Shown: piece after piece, positions 55,875-64,000 of the stretch
How the letters are laid out: the number at the start of each line of letters is the position of its first letter
Numbering within the stretch: the stretch's first letter is position 1
Source: Corythoichthys intestinalis
Taxonomy: Eukaryota > Chordata > Actinopteri > Syngnathiformes > Syngnathidae
Length of the DNA stretch: 64,000 nt
Direction: 5' to 3'
Assembly (NCBI RefSeq): GCF_030265065.1
Contig: NC_080398.1
Coordinates: 58,763,982 to 58,827,981 of the forward strand
Program-made: the position numbers and the translations under genes
The notes under the pieces: generated by a model
What the model was told of the DNA's origin: nothing
Database searches by the model: none
The model's input: only the letters and a program-made list of their open reading frames with translations

Positions 55875-56067
55875 CTGTAATGTAGGACAAGATGAAATTG
55901 AAATGTTAAAACTGAGCTGTCGGTGTTATCGTAAAAATCCCGGTACTTTACATGGCTGCATATTGTAGTATTTTGTATTTTTACTACAGAGTTTGTGTAT
56001 TTTTCAAATTTGAAGCATTTGACATGAACTTTTAAGATTTAGAAAAAGGATTTTCCCATTACTTTAA

Positions 56068-56457
56068 CCCTATACACTCCGTGCTGTACAAATAAGGACA
56101 CCGGCGTCCCCTTCTCTGGGCCTTAACGTCTGTTGTACTCGTCATAAAGACGTCCTTTTTGACCAATGAATAGACGAACAGTAGCTCTTTCATTCAACAC
56201 AAGATGGCAGCACTGTTGCATCATAACTAAACAAGTTTTGCCGAGCCGACTGGAAAAATCCATTCGATGTTCATGTAAGTGGCCGGCATCTTATGTCCGC
56301 GAAGTGTTATACCCTCTCTCATCCAGGAATAATCCATTTTCATCAAAATTATGTTAGAAATATAGCATCACAACGACAAGGCAGGGGTAGAAGAAGGTAT
56401 GGAATACCAGGAGAAGACCATCCCAGAGGGAAGAGGGATTGATAAACAATGCCATTG
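56068..56457 (+). mobile_element. piggyBac-like left-end fragment
   Basis: It starts CCCTATACACTCCGTGCTGT directly after TTAA (56064-56067). Further in, CTCGTCATAAAGACGTC and ATAGCATCACAACGACAAGG match the remnant at 11455-12520. A hAT element cuts it off on the right; GAGATCCCCATGAAGAAG at 60760 may be its continuation. Confidence 0.6.
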
Positions 56458-57443
56458 ATCTATTCTAGCGTTGTACCAACTAGTCGACGTAGTCGACGTC
56501 ACCAATTACGTAAATGCGTCGACGAGCACATCATCCCGTCGACGTTTGATAAAGGGTTTAAAAAATATATGCATGGAAAGTTAAGAATAGCGGACGCTCA
56601 GGATTCAAGCGGAGAAAGCGACAAAAATCCAAAAAAGCTCACCAGAGTGACCAAAGCATAAATTTATTTCAACAAAACAAAGGACCATACACTGTTGTTT
56701 GCAGTCTCTGCAATGGCAAGTTTACATACCACGGCAGCACGTCGGCCTGAATCGCCGTCACCCAGGTATAATTTTGGAAGACGACAGGAGACAACAAGCT
56801 GGCGGATCGTGAATCCATATAACGGCATTACTATTGAAGTTTCCTTTATGTGGGTCGTACGACAGAGTATTAGGGGCTATTGCAGCTGAATAAGCGGCTA
56901 CGTACTTTACATAACGCGTTGCGGCCTCCGTTAAAATCAACAATATTGAAAGCCTCTTGTGTTTTTTAATCGGTTTTATAAACAAGGAAATCCTTATTAT
57001 TTTGCTTCATCTACATCAAATTATTATCAATAGAAACATTTATATTAATGCTTCGTCGTAGCTCCCAGCGAGGGTACATGTATGTAAAGTAGTGATGCAC
57101 GATAATACATTTAACCAATAATTTCCTCCTCATTCCAACCGATAACCGATAATGTCAAGCCGATAATTCTATTAAAAGATTTATGTAAAATTTGAAAGTA
57201 TATACAAAAAAAAAAATATTACTGTGCAAAAATATCATTTATTGCTCTTTTTTTTTCAACATAAAATATGAACAAGTATTCAATTCCAATATCTAAATAA
57301 TGACAGATTGTCGGACAATTTGCACAAGTTGCACAAACATGCCTTTAAAAGTAAGCCATTCCTAACATATATAACATTAATACACTGCAAAACACACCTC
57401 CTTAAAACTAGTCAGTTTTAAGTGTAAATCTATTGGAAATAAG

Positions 57444-58676
57444 CAGGGATGAAAGTGGGCCAGAACGGTCAGGAACACAGTTCCGGTATAAGGTTCAGGG
57501 CAGGAACGCAGTTCCAGTATAAGATTCAGGGCCGGAATGTGTTTCCGGTACACGGTGCTTTGATTTCAAAAATATGACGGCAACTTTCAAAACGTTATGT
57601 AAGAAAAAACAAAAGCCCCGCTGCCACACATGCATCTCCAAGAAGAAAACAATCTACCAACATCAGATTTACATACACAAGTGTTAACAATAAGCATAAT
57701 AAAGTGCTTGTGTAGCGTAATCTGTTTCGCCAGATATTTATTATTTATTTTATTCCACGGACAGCATGGAGGTTTCCCTAGCTGCTGCAGTTATCCGAGT
57801 CTGACGATGATGAGTCATGTCAATGTGTGAATGCCCGCAGCAAAGCCAAACGCCTGGACTCATTTATCCGTTCAATTGGCTGACATACTGACATGTGATC
57901 AGCAGAGATAGCGAGCTAGTGCATGTTTTCTGGAACAGCAACAACAACAACAAAAAGTTTTTTGAATTGATGCGACAAAAAAAGAATGCAACAGAAAATG
58001 AATCAAATATTTAAGAGCAAAGAAAGAGTTGAGGAGGCTTATTTATCATATTTAGTTTTATTTGCTGTGATGGGGAGGTTCAGAACACCTTAGCTGTCAA
58101 AGTGCACTTTGGACTTTATTTGTTCATTTATGTTAGGCTACTTATTCATTTCCTTATGATTTAAAAAAGTAAATGTTTGCGCGATCTTCAAAATATATTC
58201 CATTTCACTCTGCATGATAGAAGTCATTTGTATTTTTCTGAATGCATGTTACTTATATCTTTATTATTTTTAAAAAGAAAGCAAATGTAAATGTTGACAT
58301 TAACTTTTAATACACATCATGTGTTCTTAAGCAGTTAAAATTTAGATTTGGCATTTAGTATGTGAGGAAATGAGGGAAAATAAAAATTAGGAGATGGAGG
58401 TTGGGGTTATTCCTGATTTTGTTAAGTTTTATTTTACAAATAATTGAAAAAATACTATTTTGAATGAAAATCAGTTTTTGTATGTGTTATAGAATTAACT
58501 GTGCCAAAACAGTTTTCTATGCATTTCAATAGTTTTAGGAGGTTTGCTCTGCTCCCCCCCCCCCCCCCCCCCCCCCCCAAATAAAAAAAAGAAAATAAAT
58601 AAACAAAATGTCTGGCTCCGTGGCGACCTTCACGTTGGGGAGTTCCTGCAAGAAATTCTAGCCACTTTCACCCCTG
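57444..58676. mobile_element. hAT element with CAGGGATGAAAGTGG terminus, innermost of the nest
   Basis: GAAATAAG is duplicated exactly at 57436-57443 and 58677-58684. The ends CAGGGATGAAAGTGG and CCACTTTCACCCCTG are inverse complements apart from one mismatch. A poly-C run of about 25 bases lies near 58554-58578. No intact ORF. Confidence 0.88.
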
Positions 58677-59963
58677 GAAATAAGTGAAATTATCTGCCAG
58701 CGCTTCAAGTGTATTTCTTTCAGATTTCTTGGAGGAAAAATAGCTAATTGAAAATAATCTTAACAGCCTTATTTTAAGCAATACATTATTATACTTAATC
58801 CTAAAAAAACTTGGAAGAAAGAAAGATTTTGAATAATATTTTTGGCTACAGAATATTATTGTTATTTTATTACAACAGGAATGTTCATATGAAAATTGAT
58901 AAGTGTTAATAAGTCCCAATAAGTTTTGATTATCTACTGTGACTGTAATTGAGCAGACAAATAAGTTAAATTAATTTGAAAAGTGATTGCTAATGTTATA
59001 TGCTTTGTTGCACACTGTGAAAATGATTAAATCAAAAGAGCGAGATGTCATGTACCCATTCTGCAGCGCTTTGTTTACATTTGCGGCACACACGACATTT
59101 GCTTTACAGCAGCTAAACTGATACACGGCAGTACTATTTGGACGGAGTTTGAGCTCGCATCCCAGTGCGTGTTGTTTTGTGCCTGAGTTTTGTTGAGTCG
59201 AAAATAAAGGCAGCGTTACAAAGTCATTTTACGTACTGAATGCATTATTGACTGGCTGACTTCGTTTTCTCCATGTTTAAATTATCATCTAACCACTGTG
59301 CCGTCATGATAAGCTTGCTTATTGGACATCACTTTTCCAAATGTCCGTGGTGAAAATGTGATTGGCATGTTTTTCATGAAGAATGGTGGTCGTATAAACT
59401 GCATTATTTTTTTATCTAGGGCTTTGGCTCTCGGGTCATTTCGGTAAAAATAAAATCGTGTTTAATTTCGGCGGCGGCAGCTTACGTTCGTACCAGATAA
59501 TCCGCCCGCACCGGGCGGTTCGCCACGGGCTTGGCCCGCCCCGCCAACGGCGAGGCGGTGGCGGCCTGCCGGACCGGCCAGAGTGGCGGGCTCCATCAGA
59601 AGACGGCTAAATGCTAACTATCGGTCTCCAGTCGTGCCGGTTTTGGGCCTTCGATACGAGTTTACTACCCGCCTTGGGCTGCATTCCCAAACAACTCGAC
59701 TCTGTATCGTCACAAGCCCCGTAGTTTAACTTAGTTTGTGTTTACAATAGCTTTAGCATTCCCGCTAGCAGCAGTCTCGTATTTGTCCCAAAAATCTTTG
59801 TGATGCAGTTTTAAATGGATGCTGGGTTAGTGGTTTTGAATGAGGACGCTTTCTTTCCGCCTCGTGGAACTTCTGAGGTACATATTTCGCAGATAGCGAG
59901 AGCGTCGTTTTTTTTTTTTAGTAACAGCTGCCATAATATTCAACTACTTCTTGTCATGTAACT

Positions 59964-60023
59964 CCGCCTCCTCAACCCCTCCTCCCTCAGGGGTTTCAGA
60001 GAGGGGAGGGGTTGAGGAGGCGG
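59964..60023. repeat. GC-rich hairpin, 19-bp perfect arms
   Basis: CCGCCTCCTCAACCCCTCC (59964-59982) is the exact inverse complement of 60005-60023, with a 22-base loop. It is inside the element 57090-60188. Confidence 0.88.
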
Positions 60024-60879
60024 CGTGCTGAATTCTTCGGTTGCGCACATATGGAGGCTAAATCAAGTATATAATTATCAGATTGCATTATCGGTTGAAT
60101 TTTTTTATTATCTGGATTATCTGTGTGATGTCATAATTGCCATTATCGGCCGATAATTATCGGTGACTGATATTATCGTGTATCTTGAATGTAAAGTGCA
60201 TAGCGGCTCACGGCTACATTACCCCTTTGCAAAAAAGCGACTTTTGGCTCTCGTAGCAATATTTCGACTTTAATCTCGTTCTTTTTTTTTCTTTTTTTTT
60301 TTGGGGCCCTAATACTTAATCATATCAACGTGCATCATCAAGTCTTTTTCACGTACTTCACACCAGAGATACGTGATTTTTTATTTACCTACTCAGCTGG
60401 TGCTCACTCTAAATGCTGAAAACAATATAGACATACCACAAAAAGAGAAATTAAGGATTGTTTTGAATCCTGTTGGAAAAGTTAAGTCACAGTGTTCTGG
60501 ATCAGTTTATATTCCATTCTTTTACACTAGTTAATGCCATCAGCATTTGACGTCATTATGTATTTGTGATTTATTATTGTTATTTATGTGTTTATTTGTA
60601 CTATAATAAAGAATTTGTTTTCCAAAATGTTTTTGTGAATAATAACCGTCAGCAAAAAGTTTATTGCAAGTCTAGTTAAAAAAAAAAATCATTAAAAAAG
60701 GTTATTAGACCAGTCGACTAATCGTTAAAAAAGTCAGATTAATCATTTGGGACAGCCCCTGAGATCCCCATGAAGAAGAACCGGGGTTTAACAGACCCCT
60801 ACCGGATACAGACGATGAAGTTTCATTTCTATGAATAGAAAAAGAATATACATACATACATAAAAATCCGGCTGTGGCC

Positions 60880-61200
60880 ATTCACAGCTGTGTTTTGACA
60901 CTTGGTGATACATGCTACATGGAGTTTTTGGATCGAAAAGAGGTAGGTAGGCGATAATATCTCGTTAAAATCGTGGCGTCTTTAATTCTGCTCTCGCCTC
61001 CAGTTAGGGTTTTGCTGTTTAAAAGAAATTTTTAGAAATAACCTCCTGTTTAAAACTTTTCTTCCCCCAGAAAATTGAGATTTTAAGCTTTCCAACGGTG
61101 TATCACACATGCATATAGGACAATTTTGAAAATTGGCCAAATTGGGGGTCTGAGAGCGGAACTTCAAGTCACCTGAGTGTTTTCCACTATATATATATAT
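60880..61200. repeat. Second copy of the repeat at 14690-16045
   Basis: It is uninterrupted here until CACCTGAGTGTTTTCCACTA and a short (TA)n, where a Tc1 element starts at 61204. It shows what the target of the hAT at 14935 looked like before insertion: one copy of TGTATCAC where the other has the duplicated TGTATAAC. Confidence 0.75.
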
Positions 61201-61379
61201 ATACAGTGCCTTGCAAAAGTATTCGGCCCCCTTGAATCTTGCAACCTTTCGCCACATTCTCACATCTCACATCTCTGAATGATCCAATGTTGTCCTAAAT
61301 GACCGATGATGATAAATAGAATCCACCTGTGTGTAATCAAGTCTCCGTATAAATGCACCTGCTCTGTGATAGTCTCAGG

Positions 61380-63177
61380 CAGGCCCGAAGTGACTAATCG
61401 GGAGCTTCTGGACGATTCCAGAAGGGCCGGCTGGCCAGATGGGCCGGTCTGGGTTTTATTAAAAAAAAAAAAAAAATTACACTGTTATCATTTTTTGTTT
61501 GGTATTTATTTATGACAGTGTCACTGAGTATAACTTACATTCTGTTACCGCTGTCCCTGTGGGCAGTCTTAAAAAAAAAAAAAACTATTTTTTTTTCCCC
61601 CAGACTCATCCTCACGTGTGCAGACGAAAAATACAGCATGCAGCTCCGCCCCCTAATTGTAGTCTGTATTGAGCCAAATTAGCTGCTATCTCGGTGCTCG
61701 GATGGATAAAAAGAGTATAAATATGTATAAAATAGTATAAATATAAAAATGGATAAAAAGGTGGCGCTGAAAATTAAGAATTAAAAAGAGAAAAGCACTC
61801 GTGAAAGAATCGGCAAAATGCGCGAAAATAGCTAATTTTTTTCATGCAACGACCTTGCGGCCTCAAACTACAGAGGATTACAACGAAAGTGGTAAGGCCG
61901 GATGGCGAATAAAATGCAACTTGCACCGTGTGATACGACAATATGTAATTGTGGAAACTTTGGCTTCTTGTAGCACCTCACAAGGGATATGTAGCAGCAA
62001 GCATTAGCCATAATGAACACACCACAGGTGCAGAGCTGGAAGGTAGGATTGCCATGTCGTTCAGCGAGTGAACATTAGAATGAATATATTCAATTACGTG
62101 GCGTTTTTAAAGTGGAAATGGAAAATGGATAATAGTATCATTAGAAGTTGTTACAATGTGCAATACGTATTCTTTATTTTTCATATTGTTATGTTGCTAT
62201 GTTTGTTTTATCTGTAAACACTCATTTTGTTAATATTTGATGTTGCAGAAAAGGTCTTATTTATTCATTTATTTTAGGGCTGTCAAAATTAATGCGTTAA
62301 CGGGCGGTAATTAATTTTTTTAATGAATCACGTTAAAATATTTGACGCAATTAACGCACATGCCCTGCTCAGACAGATTTAAATGACAGTACAATGACAT
62401 GCCCACTTGTTAATTGTGCTTTATGGAGTTTTGCCGCCCTCCGCTGGCGCTTGGGTGCGACTGATTTTATAGGCTTCAGCACCCATGAGCATTGTGTAAG
62501 TAATTATTGACATCAACAATGGCGGGCTACTAGTTTATTTTTTGATTGAAAATTTTACAAATTTTAATAAAACGAAAACATTAAGAGGGGTTTTAATATA
62601 AAATTTCTATAACTTGTACTAACATTTATCTTTTAAGAACTACAAGTCTTTCTATCCATGGATCGCTTTAACAGAATGTTAATAATGTTAATGCCATCTT
62701 GTTGATTTATTGTTATAATAAACAAATACAGTCCTTATGTACCTTATGTTGAATGTATATATCCATCTTGTGTCTTATCTTTCCATACCAACAATAATTT
62801 ACAGAAAACTATGGCATATTTTATAGATGGTTTGAATTGCGATTAATTACGATTAATTTTCAAGCTGTAATTAACTCGATCAAAAATTTTAATCGTTTGA
62901 CAGGCCTAATTTATTTTCCAAATGTATCATTTAATATAGTTTTTTTTTAAATCAATTTTTAAATTTGTTCAAAATATGTTGTGTTGCACTTGTTAAAATA
63001 AAGCCACCTTGTTAAACAACCATTACCTGCACTGAATTGGAATACACAGAATTACAGTGCACGGCTTTAGAGAACACTGAACTTAACACGTCTATGCATA
63101 ATGACATAATTTTAAATGAGTGGGCCGGTCTGAGGCATGAAATTCCAGGGCCGAAAATGAGTTCCACTCCGGCCCTG
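61380..63177 (+). mobile_element. hAT element with ZMYM1-like remnant, inserted in the Tc1 leader
   Basis: GTCTCAGG is duplicated exactly at 61372-61379 and 63178-63185. The ends are CAGGCCCGAAGTGAC and, inverted, CAGGGCCGGAGTGGA. Near 61720-61900 broken frames resemble the start of TTF-finger/ZMYM1-type hAT proteins (MDKKVALKIKN, IANFFHATTLRPQTTED). The catalytic part is missing. A hAT MITE lies inside. Confidence 0.92.
62275..62908 (+). mobile_element. hAT MITE, family TAGGGCTGTCAAA, copy 5
   Basis: ATTTATTT is duplicated exactly at 62267-62274 and 62909-62916. The ends are TAGGGCTGTCAAA and TTTGACAGGCCTA. It is inside the hAT at 61380-63177. Confidence 0.93.
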
Positions 63178-63211
63178 GTCTCAGGGTTCTGTTTAAAGTG
63201 CAGAGAGCATT

Positions 63212-64000
63212 ATGAAAACCAAGGAACACACCAGGCAGGTCCGAGATACTGTTGTGGAGAAGTTTAAAGCCGGATTTGGATACAAAAAGATTTCCCAAGC
63301 TTTAAACATCTCAAGGAGCACCGTGCAAGCCATCATATTGAAATGGAAGGAGCATCAGACCACTGCAAATCTACCAAGACCCGGCCGTCCTTCCAAACTT
63401 TCTTCTCAAACAAGGAGAAAACTGATCAGAGATGCAGCCAATAGGCCCATGATCACTCTGGATGAACTGCAGAGATCTACAGCTGAGGTGGGAGAGTCTG
63501 TCCATAGGACAACAATCAGTCGTACACTGCACAAATCTGGCCTTTATGGAAGAGTGGCAAGAAGAAAGCCATTTCTCAAAGATATCCATAAAAAGTCTTG
63601 TTTAAAGTTTGCCATAAGCCACCTGGGAGACACACCAAACATGTGGAAGAAGGTGCTCTGGTCAGATGAAACCAAAATTGAACTTTTTGGCCATAATGCA
63701 AAACGATATGTTTGGCGTAAAAGCAACACAGCTCATCACCCTGAACACACCATGCCCACTGTCAAACATGGTGGTGGCAGCATCATGGTTTGGGCCTGCT
63801 TTTCTTCAGCAGGGACAGGGAAGATGGTTAAAATTGACGGGAAGATGGATGCAGCCAAATACAGGAACATTCTGGAAGAAAACCTGTTGGTATCTGCACA
63901 AGACCTGAGACTGGGACGGAGATTTATCTTCCAACAGGACAATGATCCAAAACATAAAGCCAAATCTACAATGGAATGGTTCAAAAATAAACGTATCCAG
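63212..64000 (+). CDS. Tc1 transposase, open frame running off the window (263 codons)
   Basis: The frame from ATG at 63212 is open for exactly 263 codons to the last base. It begins MKTKEHTRQVRDTVVEKF, then the first HTH (YKKISQALNISRSTVQAIIL), the NLPRPGRPSKLS linker with a GRP-type AT-hook, and the second HTH (VHRTTISRTLHKSGLYGRVA). The catalytic domain follows with LWSDETKIELFGHNAKRYVW (first Asp), HGGGSIMVWACFSSAGTG, and FIFQQDNDPKHKAKSTMEW (second Asp). Tc1 transposases have about 340 residues, so some 75 remain, including the last catalytic Glu. The protein performs cut-and-paste transposition at TA sites. Unlike the other Tc1 copies in the window, no defect is visible. The hAT insertion lies 34 bases upstream of the start, between the likely promoter in the left repeat and the gene. 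Confidence 0.93.
   Translation, partial: MKTKEHTRQVRDTVVEKFKAGFGYKKISQALNISRSTVQAIILKWKEHQTTANLPRPGRPSKLSSQTRRKLIRDAANRPMITLDELQRSTAEVGESVHRTTISRTLHKSGLYGRVARRKPFLKDIHKKSCLKFAISHLGDTPNMWKKVLWSDETKIELFGHNAKRYVWRKSNTAHHPEHTMPTVKHGGGSIMVWACFSSAGTGKMVKIDGKMDAAKYRNILEENLLVSAQDLRLGRRFIFQQDNDPKHKAKSTMEWFKNKRIQ

Larger units (their letters stand above)
53650..56067. repeat. Duplicated block B around the orphan CALHM6-like exon
   Basis: This is homologous to 45240-46332. It is interrupted by the hAT element 53805-55168. Homology stops on the right exactly at a TTAA (56064-56067), where a piggyBac-like fragment begins. Confidence 0.88.
57090..60188. mobile_element. hAT-like element with GCACGATAAT ends, nested
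   Basis: ATGTAAAG is duplicated exactly at 57082-57089 and 60189-60196. The ends are TAGTGATGCACGATAAT and, inverted, TCAAGATACACGATAAT. Subterminal CCGATAATTATCGG motifs are frequent. Its 3.1 kb includes another hAT (57444-58676), a GC-rich palindromic block near 59500-59600 and a hairpin at 59964-60023. No transposase frame was recognised. Confidence 0.85.
56466..60755 (+). mobile_element. hAT element with GTCGAC-rich ends and BED-finger fragment, heavily invaded
   Basis: The left end TAGCGTTGTACCAACTAGTC and the right end GACTAATCGTTAAAAAAGTC then TTTGGGACAGCCCC are diverged terminal repeats of a fish hAT. The + strand reads NKGPYTVVCSLCNGKFTYHG, a BED finger, and stops soon after. Two further hAT elements lie inside. 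Borders are accurate only to a few bases because no clean target duplication was seen. Confidence 0.65.
61204..64000 (+). mobile_element. Tc1 element, right part outside window, leader split by a hAT
   Basis: TA then CAGTGCCTTGCAAAAGTATT marks the left end, within a (TA)n run. The leader (CAACCTTTCGCCACATTC, AATCCACCTGTGTGTAATCA) breaks at 61379 and resumes at 63178 after a hAT insertion. The transposase frame starts at 63212. The right terminal repeat would be beyond 64000. Confidence 0.93.

Noticed and set aside
57630-57830. 66-codon frame in the innermost hAT
   Set aside because: No transposase motif; the element is non-coding as far as can be seen.

Overview
The window is nuclear DNA of a teleost fish. 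It shows vertebrate split genes with GT-AG introns whose proteins match ZUP1, RWDD1 and the CALHM5/CALHM6 channel family, and a very high density of fish-type DNA transposons (hAT, Tc1/mariner, piggyBac-like, MITEs). I cannot name the species. No tRNA, rRNA, CRISPR or bacterial gene structure was seen, and no retrovirus or LTR element was recognised.

Gene layout, left to right: the 3' four coding exons of ZUP1 on the + strand (181-8510); the complete seven-exon RWDD1 on the - strand (17250-27706); the complete two-exon CALHM5-like gene on the - strand (31889-38727); the complete two-exon CALHM6-like gene on the - strand (45732-50120); and an isolated second exon of another CALHM6-like gene on the - strand (55458-55874), whose first exon is not found in the remaining 8.1 kb. 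Read in reverse, this is the order and orientation of the human 6q22 block (CALHM6, CALHM5, RWDD1, ZUP1), but without RSPH4A between RWDD1 and ZUP1 and without TRAPPC3L between the CALHM genes. ZUP1 is a K63-ubiquitin-directed protease, RWDD1 is the DRG2-binding DFRP2 protein, and the CALHM proteins are large-pore channels. They share a neighbourhood, not a known pathway.

Nearly everything else is transposon-derived. Many elements can be delimited to the base by target-site duplications (TSDs). These include five copies of one roughly 630-bp hAT MITE (terminus TAGGGCTGTCAAA), two inverted near-identical copies of a hAT element that carry that MITE inside, six Tc1/mariner-like elements or fragments, TTAA-flanked elements, a LINE 3' end, THAP and P2X7-tail-like gene remnants, and a GC-rich inverted-repeat element of about 5.3 kb (39917-45203). 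The stretch 56068-60760 is a multi-level nest of insertions. The last 2.8 kb is a Tc1 element whose transposase frame is open to the window edge and whose leader is split by a hAT insertion.

The CALHM6 exon-2 neighbourhood is duplicated (about 45240-46332 and 53650-56067). Different TTAA-targeting elements sit in exactly the same TTAA of the two copies.
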